A DNA stretch of 39,315 bases. It comes from Coriobacteriia bacterium (GTDB taxonomy: Bacteria; Actinomycetota; Coriobacteriia; Coriobacteriales; Atopobiaceae). Position numbers and translations under genes: made by a program. Below are positions 17,519 to 25,330 of this stretch, piece by piece. The stretch spans positions 1 through 39,315 of the forward strand of contig QAKZ01000009.1 of NCBI GenBank assembly GCA_003150175.1. The letters run 5' to 3'. The notes beneath the pieces are model-generated. The model had not been told where the DNA came from, searched no databases, and was given only the letters and a program-made list of their open reading frames with translations. Positions within the stretch are counted from its first letter, which is position 1. Each line of letters opens with the position of its first letter.

Positions 17519-18400
17519 TTAGACCTTCTCGGTCATCGGACGGCCGAGCAGACCGGTCGGCTTGACGATGAGGACGATGATGAGCAGCAGGAACACGACG
17601 GCGTCCTGCCAGACGGAAAGGCCGATGGCCGAGACGAACACCTCGGCGAAGCCGACGATGAGGCCGCCGATGACGGCGCCCGGGATCGATCCGATGCCGC
17701 CGAGGACGGCGGCGACGAAGGCCTTGGTACCGAGCATGATGCCCATGGTCGGGGTGATCTGCGTGTAGGCCATGCAGTAGAGCACGGCGCCGATGCCGGC
17801 GAGCGCGGAGCCCACGGCGAAGGTGAACGAGATGGTGTGGTTCACGTTGATGCCCATAAGGCGCGCGGCGCCCATGTCCTCGGAGACGGCGCGCATCGCC
17901 TTGCCGAGCTTGGTCTTCTGCACCAGGAAGGTGAGGACGGCCGTGGCCGCGGCGGTCACGAGGACGGTGAGGATGGCGCGGCCAGAGAGGCTCGCGTCGC
18001 CGAGCTGGATACTGCCGAAGTCTCCGAACGGGGGGACGACCTTGGCTGCGGCGCCGAAGACCAGTTGGCCGCCGTTCTCGAGGAAGTACGAGACGCCGAT
18101 GGCCGTGATCAGGATCGAGAGGCGCGGGGCGTCGCGCAGCGGCGCGTAAGCGATCTTGTCGATGAGGGCGCCGAGCACCATGCAGCCGAGCACGGCGAGG
18201 ATGGCGGCGACCACCGGGGGAAGGCCGAGGGTGGCCATCGCGATCCAGGCGATGTAGCCGCCCACCATGATGATGTCGCCGTGGGCGAAGTTCAGAAGCA
18301 GGATGATGCCGTACACCATGGTGTACCCGAGCGCCACGAGCGCGTAGATGCTGCCGAGGCTGAGGCCGTTGAGCAGCTGAGTCAAGAATGTCATAGGCAC
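17519..18400 (-). CDS. livH: Branched-chain amino-acid ABC transporter, permease LivH
   Basis: A 293-residue permease. The opening LLNGLSLGSIYALVALGYTMVYGI and LNFAHGDIIMVGGY are hallmark LivH sequences; about eight hydrophobic segments follow, with the conserved loop MRAVSEDMGAARLMGIN near 150 that contacts the ATPase. It is separated from livK by 104 bases holding two hairpins. Confidence 0.95.
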   Translation of the reverse strand: MPMTFLTQLLNGLSLGSIYALVALGYTMVYGIILLLNFAHGDIIMVGGYIAWIAMATLGLPPVVAAILAVLGCMVLGALIDKIAYAPLRDAPRLSILITAIGVSYFLENGGQLVFGAAAKVVPPFGDFGSIQLGDASLSGRAILTVLVTAAATAVLTFLVQKTKLGKAMRAVSEDMGAARLMGINVNHTISFTFAVGSALAGIGAVLYCMAYTQITPTMGIMLGTKAFVAAVLGGIGSIPGAVIGGLIVGFAEVFVSAIGLSVWQDAVVFLLLIIVLIVKPTGLLGRPMTEKV

Positions 18401-18432
18401 TTCCCTTCCGATTCGTTTGCGGATACTGCGAA

Positions 18433-18488
18433 GGGCACCAAGAGGCTATGCCCCTCTCGGTGCCCAGGTTCTGCGCCTGCAGGCGCAG
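18433..18488 (-). promoter_or_regulatory. Two hairpins in the livK-livH intercistronic gap
   Basis: The first stem is GGGCACC-A-AGAGG (18433-18445) with CCTCT-C-GGTGCCC (18453-18465), 12 pairs and one mismatch. The second is the perfect 18-base palindrome CTGCGCCTGCAGGCGCAG (18471-18488). Neither has a following T-run. Such hairpins between a binding-protein gene and its permease genes usually protect the upstream mRNA from 3' exonucleases or cause partial termination, giving more LivK than membrane subunits. Confidence 0.6.
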
Positions 18489-18504
18489 GGGCGAGCTTTA
18501 GGAC

Positions 18505-19710
18505 TTAGGCCTCTGGCTCGATGGTGTCGAAGATGGTCTCCTTGCCGTCCTTGAAGGTGATGACCAGGGTCGACTTCTGCGGGTCGCCGGTGCCGGAGTA
18601 CGAGATGGTGCCCGTGACGCCCTCGACCTTGCAGTTCTTGATGCCCTCGATGACGGCGGCCTTGTAGTCGTCGGAACCGGGCTCGAGCTTCTTTTCCTCG
18701 GCGGCCTTCAGGCCCTCGGTGACGATGGCGGCGGCGTCGTAGGCAAGGGCGTTGAAGTTCGTCGGGGCCTCGTTGTACTCGGCCTTGAAGTCCTCGATGA
18801 ACTTCTTGACCTTCTCGTCGGGGTTGGAGGCGACGAAGGAGGAGCAGTAGAAGCAGCCCTCGAGGTCAGCGGTGGAGGCGTAGTCCTGGTCGCCGCCAAC
18901 GATGCCGGCCCAACCGTCGGCGCCGAGGAAGACGCCCTTGTAGCCGAGCTGACGGGCCTGGGTGACGATCATGCCGTCGTCCTGATAGTAGTTGGAGCAC
19001 AGGATGGCATCGGGGTTGGCCGAGAGGATGTCGGTCAGCTGGGCGTTGAAGTCGGTGGCGCCGGAGGCGTAGCCGGCCTCCTTAGCGACGGTGATGCCCT
19101 TCTTCTGGCACTCGTCCTTGAATGCGGAGGCGACGCCGGAGGCGTAGTCGTCGCCGGAGTCGTAGATGGTGGCGACGGTCTTGTAGCCCTGCTTGGCGGC
19201 GAAGTCGCCCATGACCTTGCCCTGGAACGGGTCGGTGACGCAGGCACGGAAATAGTTGTCGCCATAGGAGATGACGTCGGCGGTGGTAGCGGATGCGGTC
19301 ACGCAGGGCATGTTGTCCTCGACGGACTTCTGGGCCACGGCGATGGTCGGCTTGGAAGTGACGTCGCCCACGATGGCGGTCACGCCGTCCTCGACGAGCT
19401 TGTTGTAGACGGTGACGGCCTCGGTGGCGTCGCCCTTCTCGTCCTGGACGTCGGTGTCGACCTGCTTGCCGTTGACGCCGCCGTTGACGTTGAGCTGCTT
19501 GAACCAGAGCAGCGCGCCGTCACGACAGGCGACGCCGTACTGGGCGACGGAGCCGGAGTACGGGCCCATGATGCCGACCTTGATGGAGCCGTCGCCGGAC
19601 GCGGAGCCGGAATCACCGGAGCCGGAGTTGCCGCAGCCGGCAAGACCCAGGCCCGCGGCGACGATGCCGGAAAGCTCGAGGAACTGACGGCGAGAAACAG
19701 ATGATTTCAT
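18505..19710 (-). CDS. livK: Branched-chain amino-acid ABC transporter, substrate-binding lipoprotein
   Basis: A 401-residue extracytoplasmic binding protein. The N-terminus has a Tat-like motif SRRQFLEL (residues 6-13), a hydrophobic stretch and lipobox LAGC with Cys26 as the lipid anchor, then a Gly/Ser linker. The mature part begins KVGIMGPYSG and shows the periplasmic-binding type I (Leu/Ile/Val-binding) fold. It is first in the operon, with GGGAGGAG before the start and a promoter candidate about 40 bases upstream. Ligand range (branched-chain versus other amino acids) cannot be set from sequence alone. Confidence 0.93.
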   Translation of the reverse strand: MKSSVSRRQFLELSGIVAAGLGLAGCGNSGSGDSGSASGDGSIKVGIMGPYSGSVAQYGVACRDGALLWFKQLNVNGGVNGKQVDTDVQDEKGDATEAVTVYNKLVEDGVTAIVGDVTSKPTIAVAQKSVEDNMPCVTASATTADVISYGDNYFRACVTDPFQGKVMGDFAAKQGYKTVATIYDSGDDYASGVASAFKDECQKKGITVAKEAGYASGATDFNAQLTDILSANPDAILCSNYYQDDGMIVTQARQLGYKGVFLGADGWAGIVGGDQDYASTADLEGCFYCSSFVASNPDEKVKKFIEDFKAEYNEAPTNFNALAYDAAAIVTEGLKAAEEKKLEPGSDDYKAAVIEGIKNCKVEGVTGTISYSGTGDPQKSTLVITFKDGKETIFDTIEPEA

Positions 19711-19751
19711 TTTTGTCTCCTCCCGTATAGATGAAAAGAATGCTTTATGAG

Positions 19752-19780
19752 CGTATAGGAGGATAAACCGCGCAGGGCAA
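19752..19780 (-). promoter_or_regulatory. Promoter candidate for the liv operon
   Basis: Minus-strand TTGCCC (19780-19775), 17-base spacer, TATACG (19757-19752). Both boxes match four of six consensus bases. The predicted start lies about 35 bases before livK. The rest of the 19711-19863 gap is unusually AT-rich for this window and has no other feature. Confidence 0.5.
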
Positions 19781-19863
19781 CGCGTGTCCGCGTTTCAGCT
19801 TAGGTTAAAAACAGCGAAACATAAAATAATTGTTCTGTAATATTGCGCCACCCGCCGGAGTTA

Positions 19864-20343
19864 TCAGGCCTTCCGCCGATGCCGAATGACGAGTGTGGCC
19901 ACGACGGCTCCCGTCGCCATGCCGGCGAGGTCGATCAGCACGTCGCGGGCGCAGCCGGTGCGCCCGGGCACGAAGAGCTGGATCGTCTCGTCGAGGACGG
20001 GGACGGCGGCGCAGAGCACCACGGGGCCGACCCGAAGGCGCGAGGAGAGAAGCCCTTGGAGAACGAGGGCCTTCGCGAGGTTCGCTGCCACGGCACCGAG
20101 CACGGCGTACTCTGAGAAATGCGCGCACTTGCGGATGATGAAGGTGCAGGTATCCTTGTCGACGATGCCGAGTGCGCCGAATAAGGGCCTCAGCAGCGAG
20201 TACACCAAACCGCTTTCGGCGGAGGACTCGGGGCCCTGAACGAGCGAGTGCCCCCAGATGAAGCAGATCCACGCGAGAAGGAAAACTCCCCAGCCGAGGG
20301 CCGGGGAGCCGAGTCGACCATGGCGCTTTGCGCCGACCGCCAC
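19864..20343 (-). CDS. VanZ-family membrane protein
   Basis: A 159-residue protein with about four membrane segments and the VanZ signatures RKCAHFSEYAVLG (near 70) and DETIQLFVPGRTG…DVLIDLAG (near 117-140). VanZ relatives include the teicoplanin-resistance protein of vanA clusters, but most members are chromosomal with unknown role in the envelope, and no other van gene is nearby. It starts with GTG (20343) three bases after the stop of the upstream gene, so the two form an operon. The tail is a short basic RHRRKA. Confidence 0.85.
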   Translation of the reverse strand: MAVGAKRHGRLGSPALGWGVFLLAWICFIWGHSLVQGPESSAESGLVYSLLRPLFGALGIVDKDTCTFIIRKCAHFSEYAVLGAVAANLAKALVLQGLLSSRLRVGPVVLCAAVPVLDETIQLFVPGRTGCARDVLIDLAGMATGAVVATLVIRHRRKA

Positions 20344-20346
20344 GCG

Positions 20347-21714
20347 CTACGCCTCCTTCATGATGGGCATGGCCATGTGCTTGGGGCGGTAGGGCTCAGA
20401 GTCGTCCGCTCGGTGAAGGGAGCTCGTGCCAGTCTTTCCCGCGGATCGCGCAAGGGCATTCGTCGAGGTGCCCCCCTCGAGCAGTCGCAGGAAGCGCCCG
20501 GCGGCGTTGCGGGTAGCCTTGGAAGAGTTGTGGCCGAACTCGTCGCCGATGAGGTAATCGACGTAGGACTCGGTGTCCACGACCTCGGGATGGCCCGCCA
20601 GGGGCTTGAACGGGATGAACGTGGTGCTCTGCTCGAGGCCGTCAGGCTCGTCGAGGGTATCGGCGTCGCCGACGATGTCCTCGAAGGGCGCGGGGATGAC
20701 CGGCTCGGGGTTGACGAGGTTCGCGTTCAGGCGCTCGTCCATCGACTTCAGGGCAGAGGCCCAGTCGTCGTCGGCGAGCGAGTCGTCCGCATCGCGGCGC
20801 TCGGGGTAGACGCCCTCGTCGACGAAGGCGATGCGATCGGCGATGGAGCCGTGGGTGAACTCGTCGGCAGGGCTCGCGGTGGGAGCGGGGGCGGGCATAG
20901 GGGCAGCAGGTGCCTCGGACGCCGCGGCCGGAGCCGGAGCGGAGGAGCCCGTGTGCGCAGGACGCCTCAGCGAGGCGGTCTGCGCGGCCTCGATGAGCAT
21001 CTGCTTGCCGGTCTCGGAGAAGTCCGAGGGGATGGCAAGCCCGTCGGTGTCCTCCCCTTCCACGTAATCGTCGATCTTCGCGATGGACGCGAGGCCGACG
21101 GAGGTGTTCCACCAGGAGGTGCCAACATCGGCGACCGAGCCGTCGGCGCGCTCGATGACGGGGAGGCCGTCCATCATATCGGCGCCCATACGGTCGCGCA
21201 GGGTCTTCGCTACGCCTTGGGCGCGCGTGGCCATACGGGCGCCCAAGGTGGCCTTCTTGACGTAGTTCTGGGCGATCTGCTCGTAGTCGTCGGTCGCGTG
21301 GGAACCGATGACCGGCAGAGGCTCCGGCGCGGGTTCTTTATCCGCGGCGTGGAAATGCTTGCCGGACTTCCGGGCAGGCGCATCCTCGGCAGCCGCGAAG
21401 TCAACGCGTGCCGGGGCAGGCGCTGGCGCGGCGGCATTAAAGTCCTCCTTCAACGGGATGGGCTGGAAGGCCTGGGCAGGGAACTCGGCATCGGAGCGCC
21501 TCTGGTCGCGCGCCATGAGCGAGTGGCACACGACGGCGGAGACGACGCCCGAGACGACGGCGCCGGTCAGCACGCCCGCGCCGAAGCAGGCGACGGGGCT
21601 GCCGAGCACCGAGGATACGGCCTCGGCGAGCGAGGCGGCGAGGGCGGGCTGCGGAACCAGGATCGCCGCGCCAACGAGACCCGCTGTCACAGCAGGGTTT
21701 CTTCTCGTCTTCAT
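20347..21714 (-). CDS. Unrecognised membrane-anchored acidic protein
   Basis: A 455-residue protein of no family I recognise. It starts with a signal-like region (KTRRN, then a hydrophobic run ending in PALA at about 26) and a second hydrophobic segment (CFGAGVLTGAVVSGVVSAVVCHS, about 43-65). The rest is soluble, largely disordered and acidic, with Ala/Pro-rich linkers (PAPAPAPAR; APAPAAASEAPAAPMPAPAPT). A conserved-looking block lies around YEQIAQNYVKKATLGARMATRAQGVAKTLRDRMG. The tail contains RNAAGRFLRLLEGG. If the first segment is cleaved the second would anchor the protein; otherwise both form a hairpin with a cytoplasmic bulk. The ATG at 21714 has GGAGGTG upstream. VanZ is co-transcribed behind it, suggesting an envelope role. 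Confidence 0.75.
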   Translation of the reverse strand: MKTRRNPAVTAGLVGAAILVPQPALAASLAEAVSSVLGSPVACFGAGVLTGAVVSGVVSAVVCHSLMARDQRRSDAEFPAQAFQPIPLKEDFNAAAPAPAPARVDFAAAEDAPARKSGKHFHAADKEPAPEPLPVIGSHATDDYEQIAQNYVKKATLGARMATRAQGVAKTLRDRMGADMMDGLPVIERADGSVADVGTSWWNTSVGLASIAKIDDYVEGEDTDGLAIPSDFSETGKQMLIEAAQTASLRRPAHTGSSAPAPAAASEAPAAPMPAPAPTASPADEFTHGSIADRIAFVDEGVYPERRDADDSLADDDWASALKSMDERLNANLVNPEPVIPAPFEDIVGDADTLDEPDGLEQSTTFIPFKPLAGHPEVVDTESYVDYLIGDEFGHNSSKATRNAAGRFLRLLEGGTSTNALARSAGKTGTSSLHRADDSEPYRPKHMAMPIMKEA

Positions 21715-21895
21715 GCCCAAAGCACCTCCGCAGTACCGCGGCGGCGAACGTCCTAAATCCTGAATTTGCTGCGTGGGAATCCCCGGGAAGGTGCGGGGCC
21801 TTTGCTGCTGCGGTGTGGCTTGATTTAGGTGTGTTTGCCGCTGCAACGTTCAATATCCTGCTTACTATAGCGCACAAACAAATGCCTTCATGCGC

Positions 21896-21940
21896 AAAAA
21901 AAGGCCAGGCCCTCAACATTCATTTGTCGAGGACCTGGCC
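21896..21940 (-). terminator. Intrinsic terminator after rho
   Basis: GGCCAGG-C-CCTC (21903-21914) pairs with GAGG-A-CCTGGCC (21929-21940), 11 pairs and one mismatch. On the minus strand it is followed directly by seven T's (21902-21896). The gene for the termination factor itself thus ends with a Rho-independent terminator. Confidence 0.9.
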
Positions 21941-21961
21941 GGTCGGTTAGTCGATCCCAGA

Positions 21962-24241
21962 TCAGGCGATGTAGTCGGTCTGTTGGGCCTTCTTTGCGCT
22001 CTTGATGAGGAACTCGCGGTTGTCGTTCGTGCCCTTGAGGCCCTTGACGAGGGCGTTCGCGGCGCGCTCAGTGTTGTTCATGTTTGCGAGGATGCGGCGA
22101 ATGCCCCAGACGAAGGGGCGGTACTCCTCGGGGATGAGCAGGTCCTCATTGCGCGTGCCGGACGAGACCGGGTCGATGGCCGGGAAGATTCGGCGGTCGG
22201 CGAGGTCGCGGTCAAGCTTGAGCTCCATGTTGCCCGTGCCCTTGAACTCCTCGAAAATGACCTCGTCCATCTTGGACCCCGTGTCCACGAGGGCGGAGGC
22301 GATGATGGTGAGGGACCCGCCGTTCTCGATGTTGCGCGCGGCGCCGAGGAACTTCTTTGGCGGGTAGAGCGCGGCGGAGTCGACGCCGCCGGAGAGGATG
22401 CGGCCGCTCGCGGGGGTCGCGAGGTTGTAGGCGCGGGCGAGGCGGGTGATGGAGTCGAGGACCACCACGACATCCTCCCCCATCTCGACCAGGCGCTTAG
22501 CATGCTCGATCACGAGCTCAGAGACGCGGGTGTGGTTGTCCGCCGGCATGTCGAAGGTCGAGGCCACGACCTCCCCCTTGATGGAGCGCTCCATGTCGGT
22601 GACCTCCTCGGGGCGCTCGTCGACGAGCAGGCAGAAAAGGTGCACCTCGGGGTTGTTGGCCGCGATGGACTGGCAAATCTTCTTGAGGACGGTCGTCTTG
22701 CCGGCCTTCGGGGGGCTGACGATGAGGCCGCGCTGGCCCTTGCCGATGGGGCTCACCAGATCGATGGCCCGGCCGGTGATGGAGTCCTTGCCGTGCTCCA
22801 TGACCAGGCGCTCATTGGGGAAGACCGGCGTAAGGTCGCGGAAGCGGGGCCGGGACTTGACCGACTCGGGCGCCACTCCGTTGACGGAGGTCACCTTGAT
22901 GAGGGGCGGGTACTTCGCGTTGCCGCGGCCGGGGCCCACCGTTCCGACGACGCGGTCGCCAGGGCGCAGGCCGAGGCTGCGGATCATCTGCTGGTGGACG
23001 AAGCAGTCGTCGTCGCCTTTCATGTAGTTGCCCGTGCGCAGCCAGCCGAAGCCCTCGTTTCCGATCTCGAGAACGCCGTCGACGGGGCTGAAGCCCTCGG
23101 CGCGGGCGGCGGCCGCATAGACCGCCTCGACGAGCTCGGGCTTTCGCAGGCCGACGTACTCGATCTCGAGCTCAGCGGCCTTCGAGCGCAGGTCCGCGAC
23201 CTTCATGGCCGCGACATCCTCGAGCGAGAGGGACGGCTCGGCGTTGAAGTCGCGGTTGCGGTTCTTGCGGTTGTTGCGGCGGTTGTTGTTGCGCCCGCCG
23301 CCCTGGCCATCGGACCCGCGGTCCGCGTAGCGGTCTTTCTTGCGCTGGTTCTGCAGAGAGCCGTCGGGCTGCTTCTCGGCCTGGGACTGGTCGCGGCGCT
23401 CGTCGGACTCGAAGTCACGCTCCGGGTGCCTGCGGTTGCGGCGCCCGCGGCGCGGCTGGTCGGAATCGGCGGGGCGCGCCTCACCTGCCTGCTGGGCGCC
23501 GGAGCCCTCGGGGGCGACGGAGTCGAGGGCCTTGGCCCCGGGCACGTCGCCCGGCTCGGAGGAAGCGTGGGTCGCGTCTTGTGCGATACGGTTCAGCTCC
23601 TTGATGTCCTTCTTTGCGGAGGGCTCGGGGGCGGCCGCGACAGAAGCCGGCTCGGAGCCTTCGCCTTCGGCGGCGTCTGCGGGCTTCTGCTTCCTCGGGC
23701 GCCCGACGCGGCGCTTCGGCTTCTCGGCGACGGGGACGTCGCCTGCGGCAGCGGGGATCTCGCGCGGCGCGGAATCGCTGGAGGCGACGGCCTCAGCGGG
23801 CGCGGCATCCCCCGAGGGCACGGCGGTCTGTGCCGACATGGCCTGGGCCTCCGCGGGATCCGCCTTGGGTTTGCGCGCGCGGGCGACGCGGCGGCGCGGC
23901 TTCTGCGCGCCCTCAAGAGACGCATCGACGCCATCAGAGGCGGCAGTGCCATCGGCGACCGATGCCTCGGCCGCGGCGACCTTGCTAGAACGCTTCGTCG
24001 ACCTGCGAGCCTTCGGAGCGATCTTCGCGGCAGATGCGGAAGCGGGGTCGTCCGAGGGCTTCCCCGCAGCTTCGCCGGAGAGCTTGCCCTCCCCCGAATC
24101 AGCGCGAGCGGCGGCGCCGGAACCTTCGGGGGCGCCCTCAGTCAGCTCCGCCTGCTTCTTTGCCGTGCGGCGAACCCGACGCTTGGGGGCCGGATTCTGC
24201 TCGTCGGCGGGCTCTGCCGAGACGGTCTTCTCTTCTGTCAT
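21962..24241 (-). CDS. rho: Transcription termination factor Rho with long disordered basic N-terminus
   Basis: A 759-residue Rho; the usual size is about 420. The last ~420 residues are canonical: Rho_N (LEDVAAMKVADLRSKAAELE) near 340, an RNA-binding OSB fold (EGFGWLRTGNYMKGDDDCFV), Walker A PPKAGKTT, Walker B VVVVLDSITRLARAYN, the Q-loop region and R-loop (GTGNMELKLDR). The first ~335 residues are low-complexity: Ala/Glu/Pro-rich with basic patches RRVRRTAKK and RRRVARARKPK, an AT-hook-like RRVGRPRKQK near 180, and an Asn/Arg run (GGRNNNRRNNRKNRNRD) just before Rho_N. Long basic insertions are known in actinobacterial Rho and increase RNA binding on GC-rich transcripts. The start ATG overlaps the stop of a 44-codon upstream ORF (ATGA). 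Confidence 0.96.
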   Translation of the reverse strand: MTEEKTVSAEPADEQNPAPKRRVRRTAKKQAELTEGAPEGSGAAARADSGEGKLSGEAAGKPSDDPASASAAKIAPKARRSTKRSSKVAAAEASVADGTAASDGVDASLEGAQKPRRRVARARKPKADPAEAQAMSAQTAVPSGDAAPAEAVASSDSAPREIPAAAGDVPVAEKPKRRVGRPRKQKPADAAEGEGSEPASVAAAPEPSAKKDIKELNRIAQDATHASSEPGDVPGAKALDSVAPEGSGAQQAGEARPADSDQPRRGRRNRRHPERDFESDERRDQSQAEKQPDGSLQNQRKKDRYADRGSDGQGGGRNNNRRNNRKNRNRDFNAEPSLSLEDVAAMKVADLRSKAAELEIEYVGLRKPELVEAVYAAAARAEGFSPVDGVLEIGNEGFGWLRTGNYMKGDDDCFVHQQMIRSLGLRPGDRVVGTVGPGRGNAKYPPLIKVTSVNGVAPESVKSRPRFRDLTPVFPNERLVMEHGKDSITGRAIDLVSPIGKGQRGLIVSPPKAGKTTVLKKICQSIAANNPEVHLFCLLVDERPEEVTDMERSIKGEVVASTFDMPADNHTRVSELVIEHAKRLVEMGEDVVVVLDSITRLARAYNLATPASGRILSGGVDSAALYPPKKFLGAARNIENGGSLTIIASALVDTGSKMDEVIFEEFKGTGNMELKLDRDLADRRIFPAIDPVSSGTRNEDLLIPEEYRPFVWGIRRILANMNNTERAANALVKGLKGTNDNREFLIKSAKKAQQTDYIA

Positions 24242-24372
24242 GTAGTACCTCTCTGTATTTGCGCGGCCAAGGTCACGGCAGGCCGCAATGCCGATATTGA
24301 GTCAAGATAAGAGACAGCCGAATTCGGATCAAAGCCCGAGAGAATATGTAGGGTGAGATCACGGCGCAACAT
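24238..24372 (-). CDS. Possible 44-residue leader ORF coupled to rho
   Basis: An open frame from ATG 24372 to TGA 24238-24240 shares the ATGA tetranucleotide with the rho start, the classic geometry for translational coupling. It begins MLRRDLTLHILSGFDPNS and ends QIQRGTT. The predicted rho transcript starts only about 13 bases before this ATG, so the ORF would be nearly leaderless, with no clear ribosome-binding site. E. coli rho also has a leader ORF (rhoL), which makes a regulatory role plausible. In GC-rich DNA a 44-codon frame can also arise by chance. Confidence 0.35.
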   Translation of the reverse strand: MLRRDLTLHILSGFDPNSAVSYLDSISALRPAVTLAAQIQRGTT

Positions 24373-24391
24373 GCGCGACTGCTTGGTTGCG

Positions 24392-24420
24392 ACTATAGCA
24401 GCAAGAACGCTCGGAAGCAA
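24392..24420 (-). promoter_or_regulatory. Promoter of rho
   Basis: Minus-strand TTGCTT (24420-24415), 17-base spacer, TATAGT (24397-24392, five of six). The transcript would have a leader of about 145 bases before rho. A small hairpin GCGCA/TGCGC (24365-24377) covers the ATG of the leader ORF. The rest of 24242-24573 holds only the hairpin at 24460-24494. Confidence 0.6.
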
Positions 24421-24459
24421 ACGAAAATGAGTTAATTTGCTATGCGCCGACTCATGAAT

Positions 24460-24494
24460 CGGGGCTGTCGGAGATTAATCCCCCGACAGCCCCG
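24460..24494 (-). terminator. Hairpin after the double-MarR gene
   Basis: CGGGGCTGTCGG (24460-24471) and CCGACAGCCCCG (24483-24494) form a perfect 12-bp stem with an 11-base loop. It lies about 80 bases beyond the regulator's stop and before the rho promoter. It lacks an immediate T-run on the minus strand, so it may rely on Rho or act as a boundary hairpin. Confidence 0.55.
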
Positions 24495-24573
24495 GACAGG
24501 GTCAGTTTTCTTGTTTGTGCCCCTCGGTCGGCTGCGGCCGCGCGACCTCAAGCACGTGGCCGCGAGAAGAGCA

Positions 24574-25254
24574 CTAATTCCTCGGCTTGCGGACCTTGCG
24601 GCGCACGATGACGGACTCGATGACCTGCTTCATCTGCTCAGCCCGGTCGCGCCCGGCCTCGGTCAAGGCGACGCTCGTCGTATGCTGCTTGCCCGACTCG
24701 CGCCGGCGCTCGACGAGGCCCTGCTCGGCGAGGGAGGACACGCTCATCGAGACCGTCGGCTGCAGAAGCCCGAGTACATCGACGAGCTGCATGATGGTGA
24801 GCTCATCGGCCTCCGCAGAGTAAAGGCCCAAAAGAACCAGGTCGCCCGCCTTGCAGAAAATGCTCCCCATGGCATCGGCGTACTTGCAGATCCTCTCGGC
24901 AGAGGTCCTCGAGAGCGCCTTGCCGGTGGGAATCTGGGTCCTGGTGAGGCCGGCGAGGCGCATAACCTCGGCACGGCCCTTCTCGGAGATCCCGCAGACG
25001 ACGTTGCGGCGGTCGGTATCCCCCTCGCCGCGCTCGATGAACCCGAGGCCCGAAAGATGGTTCGTGCGGTGGGTCATCGTCGGGCGCAGGGCGCTCTGGT
25101 ACTCGGCGATCGCGGAGGTCTTGAGCGGCGTGTCGGCCATGCTGAGCCGGCAGAGAATGGCGAACTCCTCGAACGTCAGCCTCTTGTCGGAATCTACTTT
25201 CTGGCGGACGACGTTGTACGCCCTGCGGACCGACATGTACTCGCGAAGATCCAT
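24574..25254 (-). CDS. Tandem double winged-helix MarR-like regulator
   Basis: A 226-residue protein containing two MarR-type winged-helix units in one chain. The first covers about 26-95 (FEEFAILCRLSMAD … LGFIERGEGDTDRRNVVCGISEKGR), the second about 134-208 (DLVLLGLYSAEADELTIMQLVDVLG … EQGLVERRRESGKQHTTSVALTEAGR). Each has a recognition-helix segment followed by a wing with conserved D/R residues. Ordinary MarR proteins are about 145 residues and dimerise; this architecture could bind DNA as an intramolecular pseudo-dimer. Its own promoter carries paired palindromes, suggesting autoregulation. ATG 25254 is preceded by AGGGGT. The last residues are strongly basic (RRKVRKPRN). The ligand and target genes are unknown. 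Confidence 0.82.
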   Translation of the reverse strand: MDLREYMSVRRAYNVVRQKVDSDKRLTFEEFAILCRLSMADTPLKTSAIAEYQSALRPTMTHRTNHLSGLGFIERGEGDTDRRNVVCGISEKGRAEVMRLAGLTRTQIPTGKALSRTSAERICKYADAMGSIFCKAGDLVLLGLYSAEADELTIMQLVDVLGLLQPTVSMSVSSLAEQGLVERRRESGKQHTTSVALTEAGRDRAEQMKQVIESVIVRRKVRKPRN

Positions 25255-25330
25255 TATCTACCCCTGAAAATCGAACTTTGATGCCATGCAGCGGACGCAG
25301 GGCCGAAACCCGGAGCCGCTCACAGCCGCG

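Noticed and set aside
16352..18508. A 718-codon open frame antisense to livM and livH
   Set aside because: Composition is Asp/His/Glu/Arg-rich nonsense with no domain; it opposes well-defined transporter genes.
19864..20343. Glycopeptide resistance gene cluster
   Set aside because: Only a VanZ-family gene is present; vanH, vanA, vanX, vanR and vanS homologues are absent from the window, and VanZ domains are common in ordinary chromosomes.
21890..24310. An 806-codon open frame antisense to rho
   Set aside because: Same GC-driven shadow effect; the minus strand encodes Rho with all catalytic motifs.
24306..24316. ATAAGAGACAG in the rho leader, an 11-base match to the Tn5 mosaic end
   Set aside because: Only 11 of 19 bases match and the preceding bases do not fit the adapter, so it is probably chance. 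A false join here would, however, affect the proposed leader ORF; read-pair coverage over 24250-24400 would settle it.
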